From contig CAWIZH010000004.1 in assembly GCA_963840565.1 (NCBI GenBank), positions 186,001 through 250,000 of the forward strand: 64,000 nucleotides of DNA. Direction: 5' to 3'. Source of the stretch: VRUE01 sp963840565. Lineage in GTDB: Bacteria > Actinomycetota > Thermoleophilia > Solirubrobacterales > 70-9. Below are positions 1-8,917 of this stretch, piece by piece. Each line of letters opens with the position of its first letter. The stretch's first letter is position 1. The notes below the pieces were generated by a model. It searched no databases. It was not told the DNA's origin and saw nothing but the letters and a program-made list of their open reading frames with translations. The position numbers and the translations under genes were made by a program.

Positions 1-2
1 AC

Positions 3-534
3 GAGCTGGCGCGTCACCCCGATGTGGTCGCCAAGCTCTGCGAGGAGCAGGACCGGGTGCTCGGCGGCGAGGCCCCCGACATCGACCGGCTCGAGCGCGA
101 GATGCCCTACCTCGACATGGTTCTCGACGAGGTTCTGCGGCTCTACCCGCCGGCTTGGATCGGTCCCGCGCCGCGCCGTCCGCGACTTCGAATTCAACGG
201 CCACCGGGTCGCCCGCGGCGCCTACGTCAACTACTGCTCCTGGGCCAGCCACCGCCTGCCCGAGGTCTTTCCCGAGCCCGAGGCCTTCATCCCCGAGCGC
301 TTCAGCCGCGAGCGCAAGGCGGCGCTGCCGCGCGGCGCCTACGTGCCCTTCGGCGGCGGCCGGCGGATCTGCATCGGCAAGCGCTTCGGCCAGATCGAGG
401 TGAAGCTGGTGGCGACGATGCTGCTGCAGCGCCTGCGCCTCGACGCGATGCCGGGTCGCTCGATGACCGTGCGCCAGATGCCGACGCTCTCGCCCCGGGG
501 CGGCCTCGAGATGCGGGTGCTGCCGCGCCAGTAG
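3..534 (+). CDS. Cytochrome P450, C-terminal part (5' end outside window)
   Basis: This is the C-terminal third of a cytochrome P450 monooxygenase, a haem-thiolate enzyme that hydroxylates small substrates using electrons from a redox partner. The K-helix ExxR motif is visible in DEVLRLYPP near base 130. The haem-binding loop PFGGGRRICIG near bases 350-380 carries the cysteine ligand. The gene enters from the left edge, so start and substrate class cannot be judged. The frame changes once near base 172: removing one C from a CCC run restores WIGPRRAVRDFEF, so this is probably a base-call error. The stop is 13 bases before the next start, suggesting co-transcription. Confidence 0.9.
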   Translation, partial: SWRVTPMWSPSSARSRTGCSAARPPTSTGSSARCPTSTWFSTRFCGSTRRLGSVPRRAVRDFEFNGHRVARGAYVNYCSWASHRLPEVFPEPEAFIPERFSRERKAALPRGAYVPFGGGRRICIGKRFGQIEVKLVATMLLQRLRLDAMPGRSMTVRQMPTLSPRGGLEMRVLPRQ

Positions 535-547
535 TCTCGCGCCCAGG

Positions 548-1787
548 ATGCGGGCGCTTGTCATCTCCGACACCCACTTCGGTGCCTGGACGGGGCGCGA
601 CCTGCTTCGCGAGGAGTTCTTCCTCGAACGGCTGGCGCCGCAGCTCAGGGCATCGACGAGCTGATCTTCCTCGGCGACCTCTTCGATTTCCTTTTCGGCT
701 CGGTCGGCGAAGCGGTCGATGCCTCCGACGGGCTGCTGCGGCCTGATCGCCGCGAGCCTGGTCGGCAAGCGCCTCGTCTTCCTCGCCGGCAACCACGATC
801 ACCACCTGGTTCACCGCGACGCCGAGAACCGGCTCGAGGCGCAGCTGGCGGCGGGGCGCTCGCCGCTGGTCACCGGCGAGCCGGCCGGTTCGGTCACGTC
901 CGGGGCCCGGCTATCTTCCGCTCCTTCCTCGCCCGGCGCCTGCCCGGGGTGGAGATCGAGATCGCCTATCCCACCTACAGCTTCGCCGGCGTGCTCTGCA
1001 CCCACGGGCACTACCTCGACCCGCACGCCCGCCTGTCCGGCTCGCGCGGCGACCGCCTGCTGACCCGCGTTCTCTGGAGCATCGCCAGCGGCGGCCCGGA
1101 GCAGCCGAAGACGATCGAGGACTACGAGTCGACGATCACCCTGCTCACCGAGTGGCTCTACATCGCCGCGCAGATGCCGCACGGCACCCACGCCCAGCAG
1201 AACGTCTTCCGCGCGGTGCAGCGCGCCGGGCGCGCTGTCTCGACCCTCGGCCTGCCGGTGCGCGGCGCCAAGCGACTGGCGGCGGAGCTGCGCGAGCACC
1301 GCGCCGGGTCGAGCGACGAACGCCTGCCCAGCGCCGAGCACTTCGACTCGGTCGTGCGCGAGGAGGCCGAGCGTCAAAGCGCGCGAGCAGCCGGCGCCCG
1401 CGGCGGCCTGGCCCCGTCCCGCCTATCCGGCGGCCTCGGTGATCTCGCCCAGCGACCCCTCCGAGCACGCGCTCGAGGCGTTCGCCCAGGTGGTCGCCAA
1501 CCTCGGCTGGGACAAGCGAGGCCGACCGAATCGTCTTCGCCCACACCCACCAGCCGCTCGCCTGCGTGCAGTCCAGCAAGGACTCGCGCACCCGCTACTG
1601 GAACACCGGCTCCTGGATCTACGAGCCCGATCTAGGCTCGCGCCAGGCCTACGCCCGCTACCTGCAGCACGCCTGGCCTGGCACAGCGATCGTGATCGAC
1701 GACGAAGAGCCCGAGCCACGCCTGGTCGAGCTGCTCGCCGACCTAAACCCGCTCGCCGGCGGCGCTGGGATGCCGGTCGCGCGATGA
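548..1787 (+). CDS. Calcineurin-like metallophosphoesterase (UDP-diacylglucosamine diphosphatase-like), frame interrupted
   Basis: Five metal-binding motifs of the calcineurin-like phosphoesterase fold occur in the right order: SDTHFG at the N-terminus, GDLFDF, GNHDHH, THGHYLD and near the C-terminus HTHQPL. The general layout resembles LpxH-type UDP-2,3-diacylglucosamine hydrolases, but actinobacteria normally lack lipid A, so the substrate is unknown. The reading frame must be changed about five times (near 648, 735, 905, 1385-1430 and 1520). Each segment retains good GC3 bias and conserved motifs, which points to sequencing indels. The ATG at 548 is set by the immediate SDTHFG motif. The stop overlaps the next start as ATGA. 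Confidence 0.8.
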
Positions 1788-1939
1788 CCCATGTTCTGAT
1801 CCTCGCCGCCCTCTTGGTGCGAGCGGAAGAGGCCTGGGAGCCGGTACTCTTCGGCGGCCTGATCCCGATCCTCGGCCTCGGGGCGCTGGGCTACCTAATC
1901 GTCCGCGCTGTCCGCGACAACGACGAAGACGACGAGTAG
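1784..1939 (+). CDS. Small single-pass membrane protein, 51 aa
   Basis: This short ORF starts in an ATGA overlap with the preceding phosphoesterase, so it is probably translationally coupled. It encodes a hydrophobic N-terminus, then a membrane segment (roughly residues 20-41, GGLIPILGLGALGYLIVRAV) and a very acidic tail ending DNDEDDE. I do not recognise a family. The overlap, GC3-biased codons and sensible membrane topology argue that it is real. Its position suggests a role tied to the phosphoesterase, perhaps as an anchor, but that is only inferred from neighbourhood. Confidence 0.55.
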   Translation: MTHVLILAALLVRAEEAWEPVLFGGLIPILGLGALGYLIVRAVRDNDEDDE

Positions 1940-1957
1940 AACCAAGCTAAGCGAGAA

Positions 1958-2070
1958 GGGAGATCCCGGTCAGGGGTGGAGCGTCTTGTACTTTTTCGGC
2001 GCCAACCTCAAGGCGCCAGCAGGTTCCGACCATCGAAAAAGTTAAGCGGAACCCCTGACCGGGATCTCCC
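1958..2070. repeat. Long inverted-repeat element, copy 1 of 3
   Basis: A 20-bp perfect inverted repeat (1958-1977 against 2051-2070) encloses a 73-nt interior. The interior begins with a TCTTGTACTTTTTCGG block and ends with CGAAAAAGTTAAGCGGAACC. These two blocks are also partly complementary, giving a second inner stem that is asymmetric: TTGTAC on one side, TTAAC on the other. The same core is found at 44005-44130 (opposite orientation) and 53002-53113. It lies between the small membrane protein and the 3' end of the glutamine synthetase gene, which converge on it. Confidence 0.85.
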
Positions 2071-2080
2071 AAACCGAGCG

Positions 2081-4231
2081 CTACTTGATGAACAGCATCT
2101 CCTCGTACTTGGGCAGCGGCCAAAGGTCATCGGCGACGACCTTCTCCAGCTTGTCGGCGGCCTCGCGCACGGCGCCGCTCTTGGCCAGCTGCTCGTCGCG
2201 GGCGAAGAGCGCCAGGTCGAGGCCCTCGAGCTCGGTCGGCTCGGCGTTGGCCTTCTCGAGCGCGTCGAGCGCCATCACCAGCTCGTCGACCAGGCCGCGC
2301 ACGTCTGCCTCGAGGGAGGAGACGCCGGCTTCGCCGATCAGCGCCAGGTGACGCAGGGCGGCCGGCAGGATCATCGTCTTGGCGATCGAGAACGTCGTCT
2401 CGGCCTCGATGTTGGCGCGCAGCGCGTACTGCTCGATCCAGACCTCGAAGCGGGACTCCAGCTCCCGTTTCGAGAGCACGCTGTATTTCTCGAAGGCCTC
2501 GACCGAGTCGTCGGCGATGACCTCGAGCAGCGCGTCCGGCGTCGTTTTCAGGTTCTTCAGCCCGCGCCGCTCTGCCTCGGCGTGCCACTCCTCGGAGTAG
2601 TTGTCGCCGCTGAAGCAGATCTGCTTGCTGGCGACGTAGGTCTCCTTGACCACCTCGATCGCCGCCTCGGCTGCGTCCATGCCGCCGCCGATCTTCGCCT
2701 CGAGCTTGTCGGACATCTCGTCGATCGCCTCGGCGACGATCGTGTTGAGCACGGTGTTGGGGAAGGCGAGCGACATGCTCGATCCCAGCGCCCGGAACTC
2801 GAACTTGTTGCCGGTGAAGGCGAAGGGCGAGGTGCGGTTGCGGTCGCCGCCGTCCTTGGGCAGCGGCGGCAGCACCGTCGCCCCGAGGTCGAGGAAGGAG
2901 GCCGGCGTATGCGGATCGCCCTCGCCGCTTGCGATCGCCTCGAAGACCTTGTCCAGTTCGGCGCCGAGGAAGATCGAGATGATCGCCGGCGGCGCCTCGT
3001 TGGCGCCGAGGCGGTGGTCCTGGCCGATGTCGGCGGCCGAGGCGCGCAGCAGCCCCTGGTGCTTGTTGACCGCCTGGATCACCGCCGCGCAGAAGAAGAG
3101 GAAGTGGACGTTGTCAGCGGGCGTGTCGCCGGGGTTGAGCAGATTGCTGCCCGTGTCGGTGCTCATCGACCAGTTGTTGTGCTTGCCCGAGCCGTTGACG
3201 CCGGCGAACGGCTTCTCGTGCAGCAGGCAGACCAGGCCGTAGCGGCGGGCGACGTTTTCGAGCACCCGCATCAGCAGCTGCTGATGGTCGGAGCCGACGT
3301 TGGAGTTCTCGAACATCGGCGCGATCTCGTACTGCGCCGGCGCCACCTCGTTGTGGCGGGTCTTGACCGGGATGCCGAGCTTGCGCATCTCCAGCTCGGA
3401 CTCGAGCATGAAGGCGAGCACCCGCTCGGGGATCGTGCCGAAGTAGTGGTCGTCGAGTTCCTGGCCCTTCGGCGGCTTGGCGCCGAAGAGGGTGCGCCCG
3501 GTCGAGATCAGGTCGGGACGCTCGAAGAAGTACTGCTCGTCGATCAGGAAGTACTCCTGCTCGGGCCCGACCGTGGTGAAGACGCGTTTGCTCTCCTTGT
3601 CGCCGAGCAGGCCGAGGGCTTTGACGGCAGCGCCCGAGAGCGCGTCCATCGAGCGCAGCAGCGGGATCTTCGCGTCGAGCGCCTCGCCGGTCCAGGAGGC
3701 GAAGGCGGTCGGGATGCAGAGCAGCGAGCCGTTCGGGTTCTCGAGGATGAAGGCGGGGCTGGTCGGGTCCCAGGCGGTGTAGCCGCGGGCCTCGAAGGTT
3801 TCGCGCACGCCGCCGGTTGGGAAGGAGGAGGCGTCGGGCTCGCCCTGGATCAGCTCTTTGCCGGAGAAGCCGGCCAGCGCCTTGCCCTCGCCGCCGGCGG
3901 GCTCGAAGAAGGAGTCGTGCTTCTCGGCGGTGGAGCCGGTCAGCGGCTGGAAGACGTGGGTGTAGTGGGTGGCGCCCTTCTCCAGGGCCCAGTCCTTCAT
4001 CGCCGCGGCAACCGCGTCGGCGGTGCCGGCATCGATCGCCTCGCCCGCTTCCAGCGCCCCCTGCAGCTTCTCGAAGACGTCGCCGGGCAGGCGTTCGCGC
4101 TGCACGACGACGGAGAAGACATTGGCCCCGAAAGCTTCGTTCTCGGGCAGGGTCAGGTCGATCGCGCCGAGGGCTCCCCCGTTGGCGCTCCACTGGGCTG
4201 CGGTCACGTTCTGCTGGCGGATACGGGTCAT
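2081..4231 (-). CDS. glnN: Type III glutamine synthetase (GSIII)
   Basis: This 716-residue protein is a type III glutamine synthetase, which makes glutamine from glutamate, ammonia and ATP in the cytoplasm. GSIII enzymes are about 700 residues, much longer than GSI (about 470). Family hallmarks visible include the central GSGKHNNWSMSTDTGSNLL segment, which carries the ammonium/ATP-site signature, and TRHNEVAPAQYEIAP upstream of it. The start ATG at 4231 precedes MTRIRQQNVTAAQW. It is transcribed alone toward the inverted-repeat element. A GSIII as the only glutamine synthetase in view, together with Amt at 11.2 kb and P-II at 20.2 kb, outlines nitrogen assimilation in this organism. The frame is intact over its full length. 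Confidence 0.95.
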   Translation of the reverse strand: MTRIRQQNVTAAQWSANGGALGAIDLTLPENEAFGANVFSVVVQRERLPGDVFEKLQGALEAGEAIDAGTADAVAAAMKDWALEKGATHYTHVFQPLTGSTAEKHDSFFEPAGGEGKALAGFSGKELIQGEPDASSFPTGGVRETFEARGYTAWDPTSPAFILENPNGSLLCIPTAFASWTGEALDAKIPLLRSMDALSGAAVKALGLLGDKESKRVFTTVGPEQEYFLIDEQYFFERPDLISTGRTLFGAKPPKGQELDDHYFGTIPERVLAFMLESELEMRKLGIPVKTRHNEVAPAQYEIAPMFENSNVGSDHQQLLMRVLENVARRYGLVCLLHEKPFAGVNGSGKHNNWSMSTDTGSNLLNPGDTPADNVHFLFFCAAVIQAVNKHQGLLRASAADIGQDHRLGANEAPPAIISIFLGAELDKVFEAIASGEGDPHTPASFLDLGATVLPPLPKDGGDRNRTSPFAFTGNKFEFRALGSSMSLAFPNTVLNTIVAEAIDEMSDKLEAKIGGGMDAAEAAIEVVKETYVASKQICFSGDNYSEEWHAEAERRGLKNLKTTPDALLEVIADDSVEAFEKYSVLSKRELESRFEVWIEQYALRANIEAETTFSIAKTMILPAALRHLALIGEAGVSSLEADVRGLVDELVMALDALEKANAEPTELEGLDLALFARDEQLAKSGAVREAADKLEKVVADDLWPLPKYEEMLFIK

Positions 4232-4345
4232 CGCTCTTGTCGTCCCTCGCTTGGCGTCGCACCCGGTCGGCGGGCACGGTTGGTTACCGGTCCACTCCCT
4301 TTAGAAGAGCCAAAAGAGCCTAATGCCACTGGCTCAAAGATGCCT

Positions 4346-4361
4346 TTGTACTCGGGTACAA
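4346..4361. promoter_or_regulatory. Palindrome upstream of GSIII, candidate operator
   Basis: The site TTGTACTCGGGTACAA has perfect 6-bp arms separated by TCGG and lies 115 bp upstream of the GSIII start, in the 231-bp space between GSIII and the TetR gene stop. A weaker GAGCC/GGCTC pair sits just beside it (about 4313-4335). No canonical GlnR box was seen in this region. The regulator is unknown. Confidence 0.35.
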
Positions 4362-4462
4362 GGATCGCCAGCTCGCCTTATACCGCCTGTCGCCGAACTG
4401 ATCGGTTCGGCTTACGGGGGCCGGGCGGGTGGCGCAGGCGGAAGCCCGTCTCCGGCGCTTGG

Positions 4463-5059
4463 CTAAGCGAGATCTGGCACCGCGTCGGCGGCGAGCAGAG
4501 CGCCCATGAGGACGCCAAGGAGCAGGTCGCGCAGATCCTCGCGTTCGATGTCGTGGTGCTCGATCCAGTTGAGGCAGGCCCCATCCATGAACCAGAGCCA
4601 GCCGTTGACCGCGGTTCGCGCCTTCGGCGGCGGCTCTTGCGCATAGAGAGACTCGAGGATCCGCTGCGCCGTCTGCAGGCGCACCTCTTCGATCAGCGCG
4701 CGGATCTCAGCGACGCCCGCGGCGCTCCGCATCAGGTTCTTGTAGGCGACCTCGTTTTCTCCAACCAGCGTAAGGAAGGCATCGAGGCTGCCTTTCAACT
4801 GCTCGACCGGAGGAAGGTCGGGGTCGGGTTCCGTTCGCTCTCGCAGCTGCTCGGCCCAGGCGCTCAGCGTCTCCTCGAAATAAGCCTGCTTGCTGGGGAA
4901 GTAGTGGTACAGCAGGGCCTTTGAGATTCCGACCTCTGCCGCGATCTTGCTCATCGAGAGCTCGTCGTAGGGATAGCTGGTGAAGAGCTCGGCGCCCCGC
5001 TCCAGGAGTTGGCGACGTCGCTCGTCGACGTCAAGGCGGCGGTAAGAGGGACGGCTCAC
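4463..5059 (-). CDS. TetR-family transcriptional regulator
   Basis: A TetR-type repressor of about 198 residues. The N-terminal helix-turn-helix reads MSKIAAEVGISKALLYHYF, a textbook TetR recognition motif, followed by a variable ligand-binding helical domain with several aromatic residues (WLWFMDGACLNWIEHH). I chose the GTG at 5059 (VSRPSYRRL) because upstream in-frame codons run through the operator palindrome. It is divergently arranged with the DUF2339 membrane protein, and a long inverted repeat lies between them. Autorepression and control of that neighbour are therefore likely. The ligand cannot be predicted. Confidence 0.85.
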   Translation of the reverse strand: MSRPSYRRLDVDERRRQLLERGAELFTSYPYDELSMSKIAAEVGISKALLYHYFPSKQAYFEETLSAWAEQLRERTEPDPDLPPVEQLKGSLDAFLTLVGENEVAYKNLMRSAAGVAEIRALIEEVRLQTAQRILESLYAQEPPPKARTAVNGWLWFMDGACLNWIEHHDIEREDLRDLLLGVLMGALLAADAVPDLA

Positions 5060-5076
5060 GTGCAGGATTGTAACGC

Positions 5077-5131
5077 CTTGCTGACCGATGGTTGACAAGA
5101 TTGCTACGGTTATCGACCATCGGTCAGCAAG
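5077..5131. promoter_or_regulatory. Paired TetR operator half-sites in divergent promoter
   Basis: CTTGCTGACCGATGGT at 5077-5092 is repeated as a perfect reverse complement at 5116-5131, with 23 bp between. Each arm itself contains the near-palindromic ACCGATGGT, so two dimers could bind. The site lies between the TetR start (5059, minus) and the DUF2339 start (5155, plus), the expected position for a TetR operator controlling both. Confidence 0.7.
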
Positions 5132-5154
5132 CAATCAACAGAAGGGGAGAACTG

Positions 5155-6855
5155 ATGCACAGCGAGAGACTTGAACAACCGGCGGGCAGCGGAGAGAACC
5201 CCCCGCCCGCGCCTTCCAATCCAATGTCCCGGATCGAGTTCGAGCGCCTCTTCGGCGGCCGCGTGCTGGCTTGGATCGGTGGCCTCGCGACCCTGCTCGG
5301 CATCGTTTTCCTGATGCGCAGTGCCGTGGACAGCAGCTGGTTCACGGAGGAGGTTCGGACCCTGCTGGCTGCGTTCGGATCCCTGGCGCTCCTCCTCCTC
5401 GGCTTTTGGCTGCACGAAAGGAAGGGGCGCCTCGAGGTGGCCCGTGTGGCGGTGGCCATCGCGATTCCAGGCCTATTTGCGACGACCGTCGTCGCCGCCC
5501 AGGTCTACGACCTGATTTCACCCGTCCTTGGCCTCGAGGTCGCGGGGCTGATCGGCGCCATCGGGGTGGCGATCGCGGTCCGCTGGTCTTCGATGCTCGT
5601 CGCTGGCGTCGGGATGCTCGGGGCCCTGGCCTCACCGATGCTGGTCGGCACGACGGGTGAGGGTGGATCGATCGCCTTCGTCGCCGTGGCTCTCGCCGCC
5701 AGTGTCGGCGTCCTCCTCTGGCAGCGCTGGAACTGGTTGTCTCTCGGCGCCTTCGCCGTCTCGGCTCCCCAGCTGATCTTCTGGATGTGGGGCCACCGGA
5801 TCACCATTACCTCCGAGGGGGTAAGCGGACTGAGTGAGCCCACACTGCTCGTGCTTGCGGTTCTGACTGGGTTTTGGGTCCTGTATGCCGCCGCTGCCTT
5901 CGGCTACGAGCTGCGAAGCCGGGACGAGGGGAAGCTGCCGGTGTCGTCCTGGTTGTTGCTTCTCTGCAGCAGCTTGTTCGTAGTCGGATTCGGCTGCCTC
6001 GCCATAGGCGGCGATTCAGCGCTCGCTCTGAACGCCTGGATCTTCGGGTTTACCGCCATTCACGTCCTGCTCGGTGGCGCCGCGATCCGCTTTGGCATCC
6101 ATCGCGAAATCGGTTCGCTTCTGATCGGAGGCGGAATCGCGCTCGGCAGCTTCGGGCTGGCAAACGCTTTCGACGGACCCACCCTGGTAGCCGTCTGGTC
6201 GTCGTTGGCCACGGCGCTGGCCTACATGGCGACCCGGGCGGACCGCGATCCCGCGTCGGCGCTCTCGAATGCACGGCGCCTCCTGATCGGGGCGTTCGGA
6301 TTCCTCACCCTCGGGCTCCTGCACGTGCTGTCCGTCGAGGCGCCGCCCCACGCCATCGCCGACGGGGTCGAGGATCTCGGCAGCTCCCTGGTGGCGATCG
6401 GCTGCTGCGCGGGTGCGGCGCTCGCCTGCTGGTACTGGGGTCGCCAGATCGAGCCGAAGGCCGCGACCGTAAGCGGCTTCGTCGGCGCCGCCGGGTTCGT
6501 CTACCTCGGCTCGGTCCTGATCATCGACGCGATCGGCGCCAACGACGGCGGCGAAGCGCGCGAGATCGGCCAGGCCTGGCTTTCGGCCTTCTGGGCCGCA
6601 ACCGGCCTCGGCGCGGTCGTCTGGGGCATGCGGCGCAAGTCGCCGAAGACCCGCCTTGGTGGCCTGGCGCTGCTGACGGTCGCGATCGCCAAGGTCTGGA
6701 CCTACGATCTCGCCGAGTTGGAAGAGCTGGCGCGGGCACTTTCCTTCGTCGCCCTGGGCCTCCTGCTGTTGACCGGCGCCTTCGCCTACCAGCGCTTCAA
6801 GCCGGAGGAAGGCGAAGGAGAGGTCGAGGAGCTGGAACCGCAGGCATCTCTATAG
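5155..6855 (+). CDS. DUF2339 multi-spanning membrane protein
   Basis: This 566-residue protein has a hydrophilic N-terminus of about 25 residues, the characteristic ERLFGGRVLAWIGGLATLLG entry into the membrane domain, and then well over ten hydrophobic segments. It ends in an acidic tail, EEGEGEVEELEPQASL. This matches the predicted-membrane-protein family DUF2339, whose function is unknown. The ATG at 5155 follows a strong GAAGGGGAGA ribosome site; codons upstream overlap the operator. It is transcribed away from the TetR regulator and is probably the target of its repression. No enzymatic motif is evident. Confidence 0.85.
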   Translation: MHSERLEQPAGSGENPPPAPSNPMSRIEFERLFGGRVLAWIGGLATLLGIVFLMRSAVDSSWFTEEVRTLLAAFGSLALLLLGFWLHERKGRLEVARVAVAIAIPGLFATTVVAAQVYDLISPVLGLEVAGLIGAIGVAIAVRWSSMLVAGVGMLGALASPMLVGTTGEGGSIAFVAVALAASVGVLLWQRWNWLSLGAFAVSAPQLIFWMWGHRITITSEGVSGLSEPTLLVLAVLTGFWVLYAAAAFGYELRSRDEGKLPVSSWLLLLCSSLFVVGFGCLAIGGDSALALNAWIFGFTAIHVLLGGAAIRFGIHREIGSLLIGGGIALGSFGLANAFDGPTLVAVWSSLATALAYMATRADRDPASALSNARRLLIGAFGFLTLGLLHVLSVEAPPHAIADGVEDLGSSLVAIGCCAGAALACWYWGRQIEPKAATVSGFVGAAGFVYLGSVLIIDAIGANDGGEAREIGQAWLSAFWAATGLGAVVWGMRRKSPKTRLGGLALLTVAIAKVWTYDLAELEELARALSFVALGLLLLTGAFAYQRFKPEEGEGEVEELEPQASL

Positions 6856-6915
6856 CCTGCGGTTCCCGGCGGTCCGACCGCACGAGCAAGCCGAAAACCG
6901 GAGGAACCCAGCCAA

Positions 6916-8917
6916 ATGTTCGTATCGAAGGCCGCCGTCGTCGGCGGCGGCACAATGGGCGGTGAGATCGCCCAGGCGATCGCCGCCGCCGATATCCCCG
7001 TCGTCGTCAAGGACATCGACCAGAAGTTCGTCGACGCCGCGGTCGAGAAGGCGCGCGCGGTCACCGAGGGCCAGCTCGCCCGTCTGGTCAAGAAGGAGAA
7101 GCTGACCCAGGAGCAGGCGGACGCGCGCCTCGCCGAGGTAATGGGACTGGTTACCGGTACCACTTCTTATGAGGAGTTCGGCGACGTCGACTTCGTGATC
7201 GAGGCGGTGCCGGAGCGGATGGAGATCAAGCAGGCCGTCTTCCGCGAGATCGACGCGGCGACCCCGGGCCACGCGATCCTCTCCTCCAACACCTCCTCGC
7301 TCTCGATCACCGAGATGGCGGAGACGACGCTGCGCTCCGACAAGGTCGTCGGCTTCCACTTCTTCTACCCGGCTTCGATCATGCCGCTGGTCGAGGTGAT
7401 CGCCGGCGAGGACACCTCCGAGGAGACCGCCACCGTCGCCTACAACTTCGCCCAGGCGATCAAGAAGCAGCCGATCGTCTGCGGCGAGGTGCCCGGCTTC
7501 GTCGTCAACCGGATCCTGATGGCGACGATGGGCGAGATCTGGCATGCCCAGGAGGACCAGGGGCTCTCCCTGAAGGCGGTCGACGAGGCCTTCGCGGCGG
7601 CCAAGGTCTCGCCGATGGGCCCCTTCTTCCTCACCGACCTGCTCGGCCTCGACACCGTGCTGCACGTCGCCGAGCACCTCAACGAGTCCTACGGCGAGAC
7701 CTTCTACGTCCACCAGGGGATGAAGCAGCTGGTCGCCGACGGCAAGCTCGGCGCCAAGTCGGGCGGCGAAGGCTTCTTCACCAACGGCGAGCAGAACGTC
7801 CCCGGCGACGCCGCGCCCGACGCCGAGGAGCTGATTTCGCAGTTCACCTGCCGGGCGCTGATCGAGGCCTGCCTGCTGGTCGAGGAGGGTGTCTGCTCGG
7901 TCCGCGACATCGACCTCGGGATGATGACCGGTGCCGGCCTTGACCCCCGCAAAGGGCTGCTGCCGCCGTTCTGGAAGGCCGACGTCGAGGGCCTCGACGC
8001 GGTGCTGGAGCGGATGGAGGGGCTGCAGGAGCGCTACGGCGACCGCTTCGCCCCGCCGGTCCTGCTGCGACGCCTCGTCGCCCAGGGCCGCCTTGGATTG
8101 AAGTCCGGTCAGGGCTTCTATCCCTACCCGCAGCCCGACGAGGGCGAGCAGGCCGAGACGGTGAAGCTGGAGACCCGCGGCGAGGTCGCGATCGCCTGGC
8201 TCGCCAACCTGCCGATGAACGCCGTCTCGCCCGACGTAATCCGCGACCTGAAGACGGTCTGGGAGAAGGTCAAGGCGAGCGAGGGCGTCGGTGCGATGGT
8301 GATCGCCTCCTCGGTCCCGGTCGTCTTCTCGGCCGGCGCCGACATCAAGGCCTTCACCCAGATGGACGAGGGCGGCGGCGAGGAGCTGATCCACACCGCC
8401 CACGCGCTGCTGCGCGATTTCGGCCAGTCGCGGGTGGCGACGGTCGCCGCCGTCAACGCGACTCGCTTTCGGCGGCGGCTGCGAGCTGGCGATGGCCTGC
8501 GACGTGCGGATCGCCGCCGAGGCCGCCGTCTTCGGCCAGCCCGAGATCAAGCTCGGGATCATTCCCGGCTTCGGCGGCACCCAGCGCCTGCCGCGCCTGG
8601 TCGGCCCCAATAAGGCCCTGGAGATGAACCTGATCGGCGACGCGATCCTCGCCGGCGAGGCGCTCGAAAGCGGCCTCGTCAACCGCGTCGTCGCCGACCA
8701 CGAGCTGTTCGAGACCGCTCTGATGTGGGGCCGCAAGCTGGCCGCCCAGGCCCCGCTCGCGCTCGAGCAGATCAAGCTCGTCTCCCACGCCGGCGATCTC
8801 GACCAGGGCATCGAGGCCGAGAAGCAGGGCTTCGCCACCGCCTTCCGCAGCGAGGACGCCAAAGAGGGCATCGGCGCCTTCCTTGGCAAGCGCACGCCGA
8901 AGTGGAGCGGCAAGTAA
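6916..8917 (+). CDS. Bifunctional 3-hydroxyacyl-CoA dehydrogenase / enoyl-CoA hydratase, one frameshift
   Basis: A beta-oxidation enzyme that hydrates enoyl-CoA and oxidises the resulting 3-hydroxyacyl-CoA with NAD. The dehydrogenase comes first: a Rossmann motif VVGGGTMGGEIAQAIA at residues 6-21, the SSNTSSLSITEMA active-site region, and HFFYPASIMPLVEV. Two C-terminal dehydrogenase domains follow. The crotonase domain is at the C-terminus (FSAGADIKAF, then FGGGCELAMACD). This order is the reverse of E. coli FadB, where the hydratase is N-terminal. The frame slips near 8461; dropping one A gives AAVNALAFGGGCE, so an indel is likely. A GGAGGA site precedes ATG 6916. The stop overlaps the sirtuin start. 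Confidence 0.88.

Noticed and set aside
1976..4924. A 982-codon open frame antisense to the GSIII gene
   Set aside because: The GSIII frame has all family motifs and proper codon bias. Long antisense frames are expected in very GC-rich genes because stop codons are rare on the mirrored frame.
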